In this document: positions 1-8,567 of the stretch, one piece after another | Numbering within the stretch: the first letter of the stretch is position 1 | How the letters are laid out: each line of letters begins with the position of its first letter | Assembly: GCA_017437345.1 (NCBI GenBank) | Contig: JAFSBJ010000150.1 | Span: 1 to 13,460 of the forward strand | Origin: Clostridia bacterium | GTDB taxonomy: Bacteria > Bacillota_A > Clostridia > UMGS1810 | Length of the DNA stretch: 13,460 nt | Direction: 5' to 3' | The notes under the pieces: model-generated | Seen by the model: only the letters and a program-made list of their open reading frames with translations | What the model was told of the DNA's origin: nothing | The model's database searches: none | Translations under genes and position numbers: made by a program

Positions 1-219
1 CTCAACTTGTGCTTTTAAACACCACTCACAGACTCTATCAAGTCTTATGCTTTAACGCAGCATCTACGGGAAACGCCTACTTGCTATAAGCTTTCGGGCT
101 CCGGCTCGGAAGTGATGGGCACTTGGGAAATCTTGTTATTGGCTCGCAGCAACCGCCAACTCTCTCAAAACTCAAAATCCCGGCCGTCTTCGTCACAGCC
201 TTTATTTAATATGAAACTG
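1..219 (-). promoter_or_regulatory. T-box leader (5' part), probable isoleucine specifier
   Basis: Read on the minus strand, this is the 5' portion of a tRNA-sensing T-box leader; the antiterminator/terminator would lie left of position 1. Visible parts are the Stem I AG-bulge GAGAGA (161-166), the apical hairpin GGTTGCTGCGAGCC (141-154), the descending strand GCCCATCACTTCCGAGC (104-120), and a Stem III-like hairpin, AGACT paired with AGTCT (30-45). Aligned with the classic specifier-loop pattern (triplet, then a purine, then a CTTCTGAGC-like string), the specifier is ATC at 114-116, which is isoleucine. Such leaders usually control ileS, so the gene off the left edge is probably isoleucyl-tRNA synthetase. 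The T-box call is firm; the amino acid is inferred by eye. A perfect promoter precedes it. Confidence 0.82.
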
Positions 220-226
220 TAAAAAC

Positions 227-255
227 ATATTATCACTAAAATTTTTCATCGTCAA
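227..255 (-). promoter_or_regulatory. Sigma-A promoter of the T-box transcript
   Basis: On the minus strand the -35 box TTGACG (250-255) is separated by exactly 17 bp from the -10 box TAATAT (227-232). Transcription would start near 219-220, which is where the T-box Stem I begins. No convincing terminator lies between the EamA gene end and this promoter, so read-through from the transporter operon is possible. Confidence 0.85.
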
Positions 256-326
256 TGGTAATTTTGCACAAAATAACAAATTCCGATTACTATAAATTTA
301 TTATTAAAAATAAATAACCCATGGTA

Positions 327-1247
327 TCAGTCCTTTTTATAATTGAGCATAAAGATTCCAAGTGAAACAAGTGCCATTGCAAGCACAAGGTTTAAGAGGG
401 CAACAAGCCCTGCCTCATTCAGCATTATATTTGAAAGAATAACGCCGAAAACAGGAGTCATAAAGCTATAGATACTAACCTTGGAAACGGGGTTGAATTT
501 TAAAAGCACGCCCCAGAGAGAATATGCAATTGCAGAAAGGAAAGCAAGGTATATAAGCACTCCTGCAGCCTTAAGGTCGGGGAGCTGAACATGACCGCCC
601 GATAAAAGACCTATTGCAATCATAACAAGACCGCCTATAAAAAACTGGTAGCCGCTTATTATAACGGGGTCTTCCCTATGAGAATATTTTTTAATTATAA
701 CAGATGATGTGGCAGAAGCTATGGCAGAAAAAATAACAAAGCCATCGCCGAAGAAATTCATTTTTAAATCAAGTCCGTCAAGATTAACAAGCACAATTCC
801 CGCAAAGCCTATAACACACGCCATAAGCTTTTTGAATGTGATTTTTTCCATTTTGAAAATCACTCCGGCAACAAGAAGAGCAAAAAATGCGCTGGAGCCG
901 CTTGCAATTGTGCCCTTAACACCTGAGGTGTTGGCAAGACCGATATAGAAGAATATGTATTGAAGAACAGTCTGGAAGCAGGCAACATAGCCAATAACCG
1001 GCACATTTTCCTTTTTGGGGTAAAGGAATTTTTTTCTTCCTATGCTATAGATTGCAACGGTTATTATTCCGGCAAGGGTAAATCTTAAGCCGGCAAAAAG
1101 AATGGTGGAGGGTGTTCCTCTCCAGGGAAGGATAAGCTCGTAGCCTGTTTTGATAAAAGGAGTTGCACTGCCCCACAGCGCACAGCATAAAAGCGCTGTT
1201 ACCATTATAATAAACGGATTTTGAAAGATTGATTTTTTCTCAGACAT
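327..1247 (-). CDS. EamA/DMT-family permease
   Basis: This is a 306-residue integral membrane protein of the drug/metabolite transporter superfamily, with about ten predicted hydrophobic helices forming two EamA repeats. The first helix carries the family-typical stretch ALWGSATPFIKTG (residues 23-35), and glycine-rich helix ends such as TSGVKGTIASGSSAF (about 107-121) are also characteristic. These proteins export or import small metabolites, often amino acids or their analogues; the substrate cannot be read from sequence. The ATG at 1247 is preceded by AAAGGTGAT, a good ribosome binding site. It is the last gene of the MATE-CLC-EamA operon, 12 bp after the CLC stop. Length is normal for the family and nothing looks broken. 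No strong terminator is visible after its TGA. Confidence 0.93.
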   Translation of the reverse strand: MSEKKSIFQNPFIIMVTALLCCALWGSATPFIKTGYELILPWRGTPSTILFAGLRFTLAGIITVAIYSIGRKKFLYPKKENVPVIGYVACFQTVLQYIFFYIGLANTSGVKGTIASGSSAFFALLVAGVIFKMEKITFKKLMACVIGFAGIVLVNLDGLDLKMNFFGDGFVIFSAIASATSSVIIKKYSHREDPVIISGYQFFIGGLVMIAIGLLSGGHVQLPDLKAAGVLIYLAFLSAIAYSLWGVLLKFNPVSKVSIYSFMTPVFGVILSNIMLNEAGLVALLNLVLAMALVSLGIFMLNYKKD

Positions 1248-1259
1248 TTTATCACCTTT

Positions 1260-2570
1260 TTATATTGTATTTCTGTTTATTCTTTCTTCATCAAGCTTTG
1301 AATAGGCTATTCTCTGGCTTTTGTATAATCCGGAATAACCCGACATCATATGGCTTATGGCGCAAACCAGGGCAAAGATAATAACATTTTCGCTTCCGAA
1401 AACCTCTATAGAAAGCATAACCGATGCCACAGGGCAATTGACCACAGCGCAAAAAACCGCCACAAAGCCAAGAGCTGCCGAAAAACCGGAGTCAAAGCCA
1501 ATAAGATTTCCAATAGCACATCCAAAGGTGGAGCCTATAAAAAACGAAGGAACAATTTCTCCGCCCTTAAAGCCTGCGGATATTGTTATTGCTGTAAAGA
1601 TTATTTTTAAAATAAAAGCTTCATAATTGGCATTTCCGCCTATTGCCTTTTCTATAACTCCCATTCCGGCACCGTTATAGTCGGTTGTGCCAATGATAAG
1701 AGTTAAAATAACAACAAGTCCTCCGCCCACAAAAGCTCTCACATATCTTGAAGGCATCAGCTTTTCAAAAATATGCTCGCAGTTTTTTATTGTTGCGCAG
1801 AAAACTATGCTCACAAGGGCGCAAAGAATGGCTATCGCAATTATCTCTAAAACATTTAAAGCAGAAATATTTTCAAGAATAACCCCCTCAAAATGCACTC
1901 CATGAAGACCAAAAAGCATTGCAATATATGCTGCCACAAGAGCCGCCACTATGCTTGGCACAAGGGCTGCATAGTGCATAATGCCAACGCAGCATACCTC
2001 TAAAGAGAAAAATGCAGCAGTAAGCGGTGTTCCAAAGAGTGCGGCAAAAACTGCACTCATTCCCGACATAACGATAATATGCATTTTGTCTTTTTTTAAG
2101 CCAAGAAGCTTTCCTGCATTATAGCCAATGCTTCCGCCAAGCTGCAAAGCCGCACCTTCTCTGCCTGCAGAACCACCAAGAAGATGGGTTATGCAGGTGC
2201 TTATAAAGATAAGAGGTGCCATTATAAGAGGAACCTTTTCCTCCTTTGTCGCCGCGTCAAGCACACGGTTTGTGTCGAGGGTGCCTTTTGATTTGAATAT
2301 GTGGTATATTCCGGCTATAACAATTCCGCCCAGTGGAAGGAAATAGATAAGGGAGGGGGTTTCTTCTCTTAAAAGAGTTGCATAATCTATGCTTAAATGA
2401 AAAACACTTCCGATTATTCCGCCTACTATCCCCACAAGAGAGGATATTATAAGCCACATCACAAGGGTTTTTATATATTTCAGTGAGTTTTTCAGGCTGT
2501 TTTTTATAATTATCATTTGCTCTTTCGCCTTGCTTTCAGTAAAACCTATCTTATTGCTTTTGTTTTCCAC
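1260..2570 (-). CDS. CLC-family anion channel/antiporter, CLC-F-like motifs
   Basis: This 436-residue membrane protein belongs to the voltage-gated chloride channel (CLC) family, which moves Cl- or F-, often in exchange for protons. The gating-glutamate motif is GGSAGREGAALQLGG (132-146; E138 equals Glu148 of E. coli ClcA), with alanine where chloride transporters usually have proline. The third filter motif is GFKGGEIVPSFFIG (333-346), with Glu-Ile-Val in place of the usual Phe/Ile-x-x-Pro context. The GSGIP motif is not recognisable; the matching segment near 96-105 reads GTLDTNRVLD. These deviations resemble the bacterial fluoride/proton (CLC-F) branch, but this is judged from memory of that branch. 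The GTG start at 2570 overlaps the MATE gene by 25 bp, implying translational coupling. An ATG at 2516, just past the MATE stop, is an alternative start. Confidence 0.9.
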   Translation of the reverse strand: MENKSNKIGFTESKAKEQMIIIKNSLKNSLKYIKTLVMWLIISSLVGIVGGIIGSVFHLSIDYATLLREETPSLIYFLPLGGIVIAGIYHIFKSKGTLDTNRVLDAATKEEKVPLIMAPLIFISTCITHLLGGSAGREGAALQLGGSIGYNAGKLLGLKKDKMHIIVMSGMSAVFAALFGTPLTAAFFSLEVCCVGIMHYAALVPSIVAALVAAYIAMLFGLHGVHFEGVILENISALNVLEIIAIAILCALVSIVFCATIKNCEHIFEKLMPSRYVRAFVGGGLVVILTLIIGTTDYNGAGMGVIEKAIGGNANYEAFILKIIFTAITISAGFKGGEIVPSFFIGSTFGCAIGNLIGFDSGFSAALGFVAVFCAVVNCPVASVMLSIEVFGSENVIIFALVCAISHMMSGYSGLYKSQRIAYSKLDEERINRNTI

Positions 2571-3919
2571 TTACCTATCCGATAGAAGATAAAGGTGAGA
2601 ACTGCACCCATTACCCATGTGCAAAGAAGGGAAATCTGAATACATTCCTTCATTCCGTTGGGAAGCTCAGGTGTTCTTGTTAAAAAAGAAATTCCATAAG
2701 CTAAAGGAACGCGGACAGCAACCGAGGTTATAAGAGAAATCCACATAGGGGTGGTTGTGTCGCCGGCACCACGCATAATTCCCGAAAGGCTCTGGGTTAT
2801 TGCCATTGCAATATAGCCAACAGCTAAAATTCTCATAAGCTTATTGCTCATATCCACCAAAGACGCTGTGTCGGTAAAGAGCATCATAAGATATTTTCCG
2901 AAGAATAAAAGCACAACCGTTATAAAGGTTGAACAGCCAACTGCCATAAATGTTCCCTGTTTGGCTCCTTTTCTTACTCTGTCATAAAGATTTGCACCAA
3001 CATTCTGCCCTGCATAGGTTGTAAGCGCCATACCAAAGGAGAAATTGGGCATCATGGCAAAACCGTCAACTCTCATAATGATAACATTTGCCGCAATAAA
3101 TGCTTCGCCGAACTGATTTGTAAGCGACTGCACAACAATCATTGCGGAAGAAAATATCGCCTGGGTAAGACCGGAGGGAAGCCCCAGACGGACAACTGTT
3201 TTGATATATTTTGCTCTTGGCTTCATATATTCAAGACCAAAATCAAAGTAATCCTTCATTTTTGAAATCTTAAGCATACAAAGTGCAGAGGATATAAACT
3301 GAGCAATAACTGTGGCAAGAGCAACACCTGCAACCTCCATACCGAGAGCTGCCACAAAGTAAACATCAAGAACGATATTTATAACCGTTGCCACCAAAAG
3401 ATACACAAGCGCCGAAAAAGAATCGCCCAGCCCTCTTATAATACCGCTTAAAATGTTATAATAAGCAAGACCTGCCACACCTATAATGGAAATGGAAAGA
3501 TAATCAACACACCATTCAAAAATGCTCTCAGGTGTGTTTAAAACCTTTAAAAGAGGCCTCAATACCGGAAGGGCAACAGCAACAAGAGCAACACAGGCAA
3601 TAAGGGTTGCTGTTATGCAGTTGCCTATTGTATAAGATAAAGACTCTCTGTCTTTTGCTCCGAAATACTGAGAAACCATGATGCTGGCTCCTGCCGAAAT
3701 TCCAACAAAAAGCACGAGTATCATATTAAGAACAGGCATAACGCTTCCAACAGCCGCCAAGGCATTATCGCCCACATAGTTACCGACAACGATGCTGTCA
3801 ACGGTGCTGTAGAGCTGCTGAGCTATATTGCCGATAAGCATAGGAAGGGTAAACATCAGTATGCTTTTCCAGGGTTTTCCCTGAGTCATGTCGATAGGTG
3901 AATTAAGTTTTTTTAGCAA
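2546..3919 (-). CDS. MATE-family efflux transporter
   Basis: This is a 457-residue multidrug and toxic compound extrusion protein with about twelve transmembrane helices in two MatE halves. The opening MTQGKPWKSILMFTLPMLIG (from residue 11) and the segment QQLYSTVDSIVVGNYVG (34-50) are typical of the DinF/NorM-like Clostridial branch. It exports cationic drugs or metabolites using an ion gradient. The start is most likely TTG at 3919: a GAGGT ribosome binding site lies about nine bases upstream, whereas the internal ATG at residue 11 has none. It is the first gene of the three-transporter operon, with promoter at 4019-4046 and a leader of about 90 bases. Its TAG lies inside the next gene. The substrate is unknown. 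Confidence 0.94.
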   Translation of the reverse strand: MLKKLNSPIDMTQGKPWKSILMFTLPMLIGNIAQQLYSTVDSIVVGNYVGDNALAAVGSVMPVLNMILVLFVGISAGASIMVSQYFGAKDRESLSYTIGNCITATLIACVALVAVALPVLRPLLKVLNTPESIFEWCVDYLSISIIGVAGLAYYNILSGIIRGLGDSFSALVYLLVATVINIVLDVYFVAALGMEVAGVALATVIAQFISSALCMLKISKMKDYFDFGLEYMKPRAKYIKTVVRLGLPSGLTQAIFSSAMIVVQSLTNQFGEAFIAANVIIMRVDGFAMMPNFSFGMALTTYAGQNVGANLYDRVRKGAKQGTFMAVGCSTFITVVLLFFGKYLMMLFTDTASLVDMSNKLMRILAVGYIAMAITQSLSGIMRGAGDTTTPMWISLITSVAVRVPLAYGISFLTRTPELPNGMKECIQISLLCTWVMGAVLTFIFYRIGKWKTKAIR

Positions 3920-3975
3920 TGTTTTTTACCTCATGTTTTCTAAAAATTTTCTCCAAAACATAATTTTTGTGGGAT

Positions 3976-3999
3976 GTGAAAATATAATATAATTTCCAC
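3976..3999. promoter_or_regulatory. Imperfect palindrome in the MATE leader
   Basis: The outer arms match as GTGnAAAT and ATTTnCAC around an AT-rich centre. It lies between the MATE promoter and start codon, about 55 bp upstream of the TTG, so it could be an operator for a local regulator or an RNA hairpin. No dedicated regulator gene lies beside it, so its role is a guess. Confidence 0.3.
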
Positions 4000-4018
4000 C
4001 TTCCCTTATTTCTCCAAT

Positions 4019-4046
4019 TTTATATTGTAACACATAACTTTGTCAA
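4019..4046 (-). promoter_or_regulatory. Promoter of the MATE-CLC-EamA operon
   Basis: On the minus strand a perfect TTGACA -35 box (4041-4046) is followed by a 16 bp spacer and TATAAA (4019-4024). The predicted start near 4011 gives a leader of about 90 bases before the TTG codon of the MATE gene. Confidence 0.8.
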
Positions 4047-4133
4047 ATACAAGCATTAAATTTTGATAAAATGCAACGAAACAGCAAAATTTTAAAAGGC
4101 ATACTGATACGCGCCGCTATCAAATTGAGCGAG

Positions 4134-4282
4134 AAATTATTGTTTGGCGAAGAGTTTTGGCTAATGATTTTGTAGGGGTCAGCCTCCGGACGACCCGCGT
4201 AAGATTGCTGAAATTAGACGGGATGTCGAGGACGCCATCCCCTACAACCTCATATTACAACTTAACTGCTAAACAATAATTT
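4134..4282. repeat. MITE-like nested inverted-repeat element
   Basis: The outer arms AAATTATTGTTT (4134-4145) and AAACAATAATTT (4271-4282) are perfect inverted repeats. Nested inside are TGTAGGGG (4171-4178) and CCCCTACA (4239-4246), which extend into about 28-bp imperfect arms (roughly 20 matches) rich in GC compared with the flanks. There is no coding capacity. This architecture fits a non-autonomous transposable element; TGTAGGGG-type arms recur, as I recall, in gut Firmicutes. I could not identify a clear target-site duplication. It sits between the divergent MATE and hydrolase promoters without disrupting either. The rest of the 3920-4422 gap shows nothing else I can name. Confidence 0.65.
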
Positions 4283-4372
4283 ATCATTACCATTTTAAAG
4301 CGACACTTCCCTACATTATAAAAAACGCTTCCCTTTACACAGAGGAGACTTTTTGATAATGGTTCCTTGTTA

Positions 4373-4401
4373 TTTACATCCTTCCCCTTTTATGCTATAA
4401 T
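4373..4401 (+). promoter_or_regulatory. Promoter of the MBL hydrolase-HAD operon
   Basis: TTTACA (4373-4378), a 17 bp spacer and TATAAT (4396-4401) preceded by TGC give an extended -10 promoter. Transcription would start near 4408, leaving a very short leader containing only the GAGGTGA ribosome binding site (4409-4415). Confidence 0.85.
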
Positions 4402-4422
4402 CTAGTCTGAGGTGAATTTATT

Positions 4423-5292
4423 ATGTCAGAAATAAAAATAACAGATGTGAGAGCGCTTGTGGGCGACAGTGCATTTTTGATAGATGACGGAAAAACCGCC
4501 ATAATGTATGATTCAGGCTTTGCCTTTACGGGATATGAGGTTGCCGATAAGATAAAGAAAATTCTTGGAGATAGAAAACTTGATTATATCTTTTTAACCC
4601 ATTCCCACTATGACCACGCCTTAGGCTCGGTTTATGCCCTTAAATACTGGCCCGATGCAAAGGTTGTGGCAGGAGAATATGCTGCAAAGATTTTTACCAA
4701 AGACAGCGCGAAGGCTCTTATGAGAGATTTAGACGGTAAGTTTGCAAAAAAATGCGGAGTGGAAAGCTACGAAGACCTTATAGACGATTTAAAGGTTGAT
4801 ATTCCTGCATCCGACGGAGATGTTATAAAGGCAGGAGATATGGAATTTGAGGTTATAAACCTTCCCGGACACACAAAATGCTCAGTTGGATTCTATAACA
4901 AAAAAGAAAAGCTTCTTTTGGGCTGTGAGTCAATAGGCGTTTACGATGGCGAGGGAACGGTTGTTCCTTCATATCTTGTTGGTGTTGAAATGGCAATAGA
5001 TTCAATAGAAAAAGCCGAAAAGCTTGAAATTGAAAACATTCTTGTGCCTCACTTTGGCCTTCTTGGAAAAGAAGATACAAAAATATATTTTGCAAATGCC
5101 AGAAAAAGCGCAAGAGAAACAGCTGACGAAATTATTGCTCTTTTAAAAGAAGGAAAAACCAAAGAAGATGCCATTGAATATTTCAAGAAAAAGTTTTATT
5201 CAGGCTACATCAAAGAGGTCTATCCAAAAGATGCAATGGAACTCAACACAGGGATAACTGTGGATTTAATCAAAAGAGAATACAATCTGTAA
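4423..5292 (+). CDS. Metallo-beta-lactamase-fold hydrolase
   Basis: This is a 289-residue soluble protein with an MBL-fold catalytic core over about residues 1-215 and a helical tail. The metal-binding HxHxDH motif is THSHYDH (H60, H62, D64, H65), followed by LPGH (H150) and VPH (H210). The usual bridging aspartate of the GD motif is replaced: the matching segment is LLGCES (165-170), putting Cys168 at the expected position. Members hydrolyse thioesters, phosphodiesters, lactones and similar substrates; the specific reaction is unknown. The tail (about 220-289) is helical and charged, possibly a dimerisation region. The start is set by GAGGTGA, seven bases from the ATG. The HAD phosphatase follows 12 bp downstream in the same transcript. 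Confidence 0.9.
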   Translation: MSEIKITDVRALVGDSAFLIDDGKTAIMYDSGFAFTGYEVADKIKKILGDRKLDYIFLTHSHYDHALGSVYALKYWPDAKVVAGEYAAKIFTKDSAKALMRDLDGKFAKKCGVESYEDLIDDLKVDIPASDGDVIKAGDMEFEVINLPGHTKCSVGFYNKKEKLLLGCESIGVYDGEGTVVPSYLVGVEMAIDSIEKAEKLEIENILVPHFGLLGKEDTKIYFANARKSARETADEIIALLKEGKTKEDAIEYFKKKFYSGYIKEVYPKDAMELNTGITVDLIKREYNL

Positions 5293-5304
5293 GGAATGAA
5301 TAAA

Positions 5305-6099
5305 ATGGGGATTTTTTCAGGTTTTCTTATTTGCTCAGATATTGACGGGACATTCAGCGTCGATACAAAGCCTGTGGAAAAGAATATGGAAGCTGTGAGG
5401 TATTTTACCAAAAACGGTGGAAAATTTACCATAGCAACAGGCAGAACTGCCGCATATTTAAAAAACACAGATTTTTTTGGTTTAATAAACGCCCCCGCCT
5501 GCATCTGCAACGGAAGCGTGGTTTATGACTATGGAAATGACAAGATACTCTTTGAAGAAAAAGAAGAATTCACTCTTGGAGAGTTTCTTAATGCAATAGG
5601 CGACAAAAGAGAGCTTTTGTCAGGACTCTATGTATACTACACTCCCAAAACAGTTCAGGCAGATAACACAGCAAGAAAGGATTTTTCAAAAGAAGAGCTT
5701 TCAAGCTATCCGATAAAGGTGGTCTGCGTTACCGACACAATTCAAAGCATGGAAGAATTTAAAAGCTTCTGCCTTAAATCCCCTGCGTTTTCAAATACCT
5801 ACATATCAAACTCCTGGGAGACAGGCCTTGAATTTAATTCCAAAAATGGAACCAAGGGAAATGCGGTTAAGTTTTTGAAGGAATATTTAAAAGATATCCA
5901 CACCTCTATCGCCATAGGCGACCAGGAAAACGACATACCCATGATAGAGGCGGCAGATATTGGGGTTTGTGTGGCAGATGGGAAAGACGGAGCAAAAAAT
6001 AAAGCCAAATTAATTGTTTGCAGAGCTTGTGACGGTTCTGTGGCAGATTTAATAAGAATTCTCGAAGAAAAAATACTATCGGGAGAAATAACTAATTAA
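5305..6099 (+). CDS. Cof-type HAD-superfamily phosphatase
   Basis: This is a 264-residue cytosolic phosphatase of the HAD superfamily, Cof/IIB type. HAD motif I is SDIDGT, with nucleophile D12 and acid D14; motif II is ATGR (44-47); the motif III lysine is K184 in GTKGNA; motif IV is GDQENDIP, with D206 and D210. The region between about 75 and 180 is the alpha/beta cap that sets specificity. Relatives act on sugar phosphates, nucleotide phosphates or cofactors; the substrate is unknown. I place the start at ATG 5305 because AGGA lies nine bases upstream. The in-frame ATG at 5296 would abut the same AGGA with no spacing. It is co-transcribed with the MBL hydrolase and followed directly by a terminator. 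Confidence 0.9.
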   Translation: MGIFSGFLICSDIDGTFSVDTKPVEKNMEAVRYFTKNGGKFTIATGRTAAYLKNTDFFGLINAPACICNGSVVYDYGNDKILFEEKEEFTLGEFLNAIGDKRELLSGLYVYYTPKTVQADNTARKDFSKEELSSYPIKVVCVTDTIQSMEEFKSFCLKSPAFSNTYISNSWETGLEFNSKNGTKGNAVKFLKEYLKDIHTSIAIGDQENDIPMIEAADIGVCVADGKDGAKNKAKLIVCRACDGSVADLIRILEEKILSGEITN

Positions 6100-6142
6100 A
6101 ACACAAGGCGGAAAATCTCAAAGACTTTCCGCCTTGTGTTTT
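6098..6142. terminator. Bidirectional terminator between HAD gene and enolase
   Basis: A perfect 17-bp stem joins 6098-6114 (AAAACACAAGGCGGAAA) to 6126-6142, with A and T runs at the outer ends so that it can work on either strand. It overlaps the HAD stop codon by two bases and lies 88 bp beyond the convergent enolase stop. Its arm core AAGGCGGA also occurs in the terminator at 10911-10952. Between 6143 and 6229 I see nothing further. Confidence 0.9.
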
Positions 6143-6229
6143 ATTAAATAATGTCAATAGTGAGACAGCTCCGCTTTTCGCTCTGCAAAAACACCAGCCC
6201 TACATGCAGATTATATAAAAGCGTGTATA

Positions 6230-7546
<1,317 letters not shown>

Positions 7547-7565
7547 TCAGAGAAACATCAAGCTT

Positions 7566-7667
7566 AGTGAAGAGTGAAAAGTGAAGAGAGAGAAGAAAAT
7601 GTGGAAATCCGCACATGCGGATTTCTTCCTTTTCTATTCTCTTTTATCTCTTCTCTATTCTCTTTTT
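7566..7667. repeat. Purine-tract/hairpin repeat, copy A
   Basis: A purine-rich tract beginning AGTGAAGAGTGAAAAG (7566-7581) and ending GAAAATG leads into the hairpin GAAATCCGCA/TGCGGATTTC (7604-7625), then a pyrimidine-rich tract to 7667 that can partly pair back. The 16-base start, the GAAAATG and the AAATCCGC stem all recur in inverted orientation at 9165-9214. It lies in the 396-base gap between enolase and the PPTase gene. Confidence 0.6.
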
Positions 7668-7745
7668 GCAGCTTATAGTTTTCTTTGTCCACTCTGCATC
7701 ATTTTTCCTATTCCATAAAAAATATTTTCAATCATCAACCCCCTT

Positions 7746-7763
7746 CCCCCCACTCTTGGGGGG
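7746..7763. repeat. C6/G6 hairpin
   Basis: Six C residues (7746-7751) and six G residues (7758-7763) enclose the loop ACTCTT, a very stable small hairpin in an otherwise AT-rich gap. There is no adjoining T-run and no gene ends here, so it is not an obvious terminator. Confidence 0.55.
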
Positions 7764-7792
7764 CAGAAAGGAAATCTTTTTTGAAATATGCA

Positions 7793-7818
7793 AAATTACG
7801 CACGACTGCGCGTAATTT
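7793..7818. repeat. Hairpin AAATTACGC/GCGTAATTT
   Basis: A perfect 9-bp stem with an 8-base loop lies between the C6/G6 hairpin and the terminator of the PPTase operon. It is one of four hairpins packed into 7566-7882. No function can be assigned. Confidence 0.5.
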
Positions 7819-7829
7819 CCTATATTATA

Positions 7830-7882
7830 AAAAATAGGGTAAGAAAAACTTCTGCGCAGAAGCTTTTACATACCCTATTTTT
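7830..7882 (-). terminator. Terminator of the DUF4364-PPTase operon
   Basis: The outer stem pairs TACCCTATTTTT with AAAAATAGGGTA (12 bp). An inner stem contains the palindrome CTTCTGCGCAGAAG (7849-7862). On the minus strand it ends in a T run. It begins 13 bp past the PPTase stop codon. Confidence 0.85.
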
Positions 7883-7894
7883 GCCATTATCGGT

Positions 7895-8563
7895 TTAATT
7901 TATAAGTATTTCCGAAAGATTTAGTTTTTTAATTTCAAAATCATCTTCATAGCCTTCGGTGCATATGGCGATTTTGTAGTCATCTATTGTGAATTCTTTA
8001 AAAAATGCTTCCGGCAGATTTTCTCCTTCAGCAATAACCTCACCACCGGGCTTAACGGAAAACTTTTTAAAGCCCGAAAGCCCGTCGCCCGTCATTTTGG
8101 AAAAAGCTTCTTTAAGAGTCCATATTCTGAAAAACCTTTTTGTCTTTTCATCTGACGATGGTGCAGATAAAACATAGTCTGCCTCATTTTGCGAAAAATA
8201 CTTTTTGCATATTCCAACGGTGAAATCGCCCATAAGCTGAATATCGGCTCCGATTTTTTTATCGGACACAGCACAAAGAGCAATATTGCCCGAATGTGAC
8301 AAGGAAAAATGAAGCGAATCATAGTTAAGAAAAAAGGGCTTCCCTTTTGAGGTTTTATTTAAAATCCCATCTCCGTTATATGAAGGAAAAGTCTTTAAAG
8401 CTTTTTCAAGAAGGAGCCACGCCCCCACACACAGATATTTTTCCTTAGTATTTTTTATTCTTCTTAATTTTTCCTTTCTGTGGTAAGGAAGAAGACCTAT
8501 CGCCGCATTAAATAACGACGCATTTGAAAAGCAGAGTGCATCAAGATAAAAAACTTTTGTCAT
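7895..8563 (-). CDS. Sfp-type 4'-phosphopantetheinyl transferase
   Basis: This 222-residue enzyme transfers 4'-phosphopantetheine from coenzyme A onto a serine of carrier proteins. The family motifs appear in order: KGKPFF (74-78 region), HFSLSHSG (85-92), IGADIQ (104-109) and the signature WTLKEAFSKMTGDGL (148-162). Metal-binding residues corresponding to Sfp D107 and E151 are D107 and E152, but Sfp's E109 is glutamine here (Q109). Some PPTases, including the human enzyme, also lack this middle acid, so activity is plausible. It starts four bases after the DUF4364 stop and has only a weak ribosome binding site (AAAGAAAG), suggesting translational coupling. No polyketide, peptide-synthetase or fatty-acid genes are nearby, so its carrier protein is unknown; it may modify the primary ACP. 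Confidence 0.9.
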   Translation of the reverse strand: MTKVFYLDALCFSNASLFNAAIGLLPYHRKEKLRRIKNTKEKYLCVGAWLLLEKALKTFPSYNGDGILNKTSKGKPFFLNYDSLHFSLSHSGNIALCAVSDKKIGADIQLMGDFTVGICKKYFSQNEADYVLSAPSSDEKTKRFFRIWTLKEAFSKMTGDGLSGFKKFSVKPGGEVIAEGENLPEAFFKEFTIDDYKIAICTEGYEDDFEIKKLNLSEILIN

Positions 8564-8567
8564 ATTT

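Noticed and set aside
256..326. Terminator after the EamA gene
   Set aside because: Only a weak AT-rich pairing is possible; no stem with a T run that I would call.
3920..4422. Fluoride riboswitch upstream of the CLC operon
   Set aside because: I looked for the conserved crcB-motif core on the minus strand and did not find it; the leader is AT-rich with one imperfect palindrome.
5296..5304. ATG 5296 as start of the HAD phosphatase
   Set aside because: The only Shine-Dalgarno (AGGA) directly abuts it; it is correctly spaced for ATG 5305.
7615..7815. 66-codon plus-strand frame in the hairpin-rich gap
   Set aside because: Starts inside a hairpin, its translation is low-complexity Phe/Leu/Ser from the pyrimidine tract, and it has no ribosome binding site.
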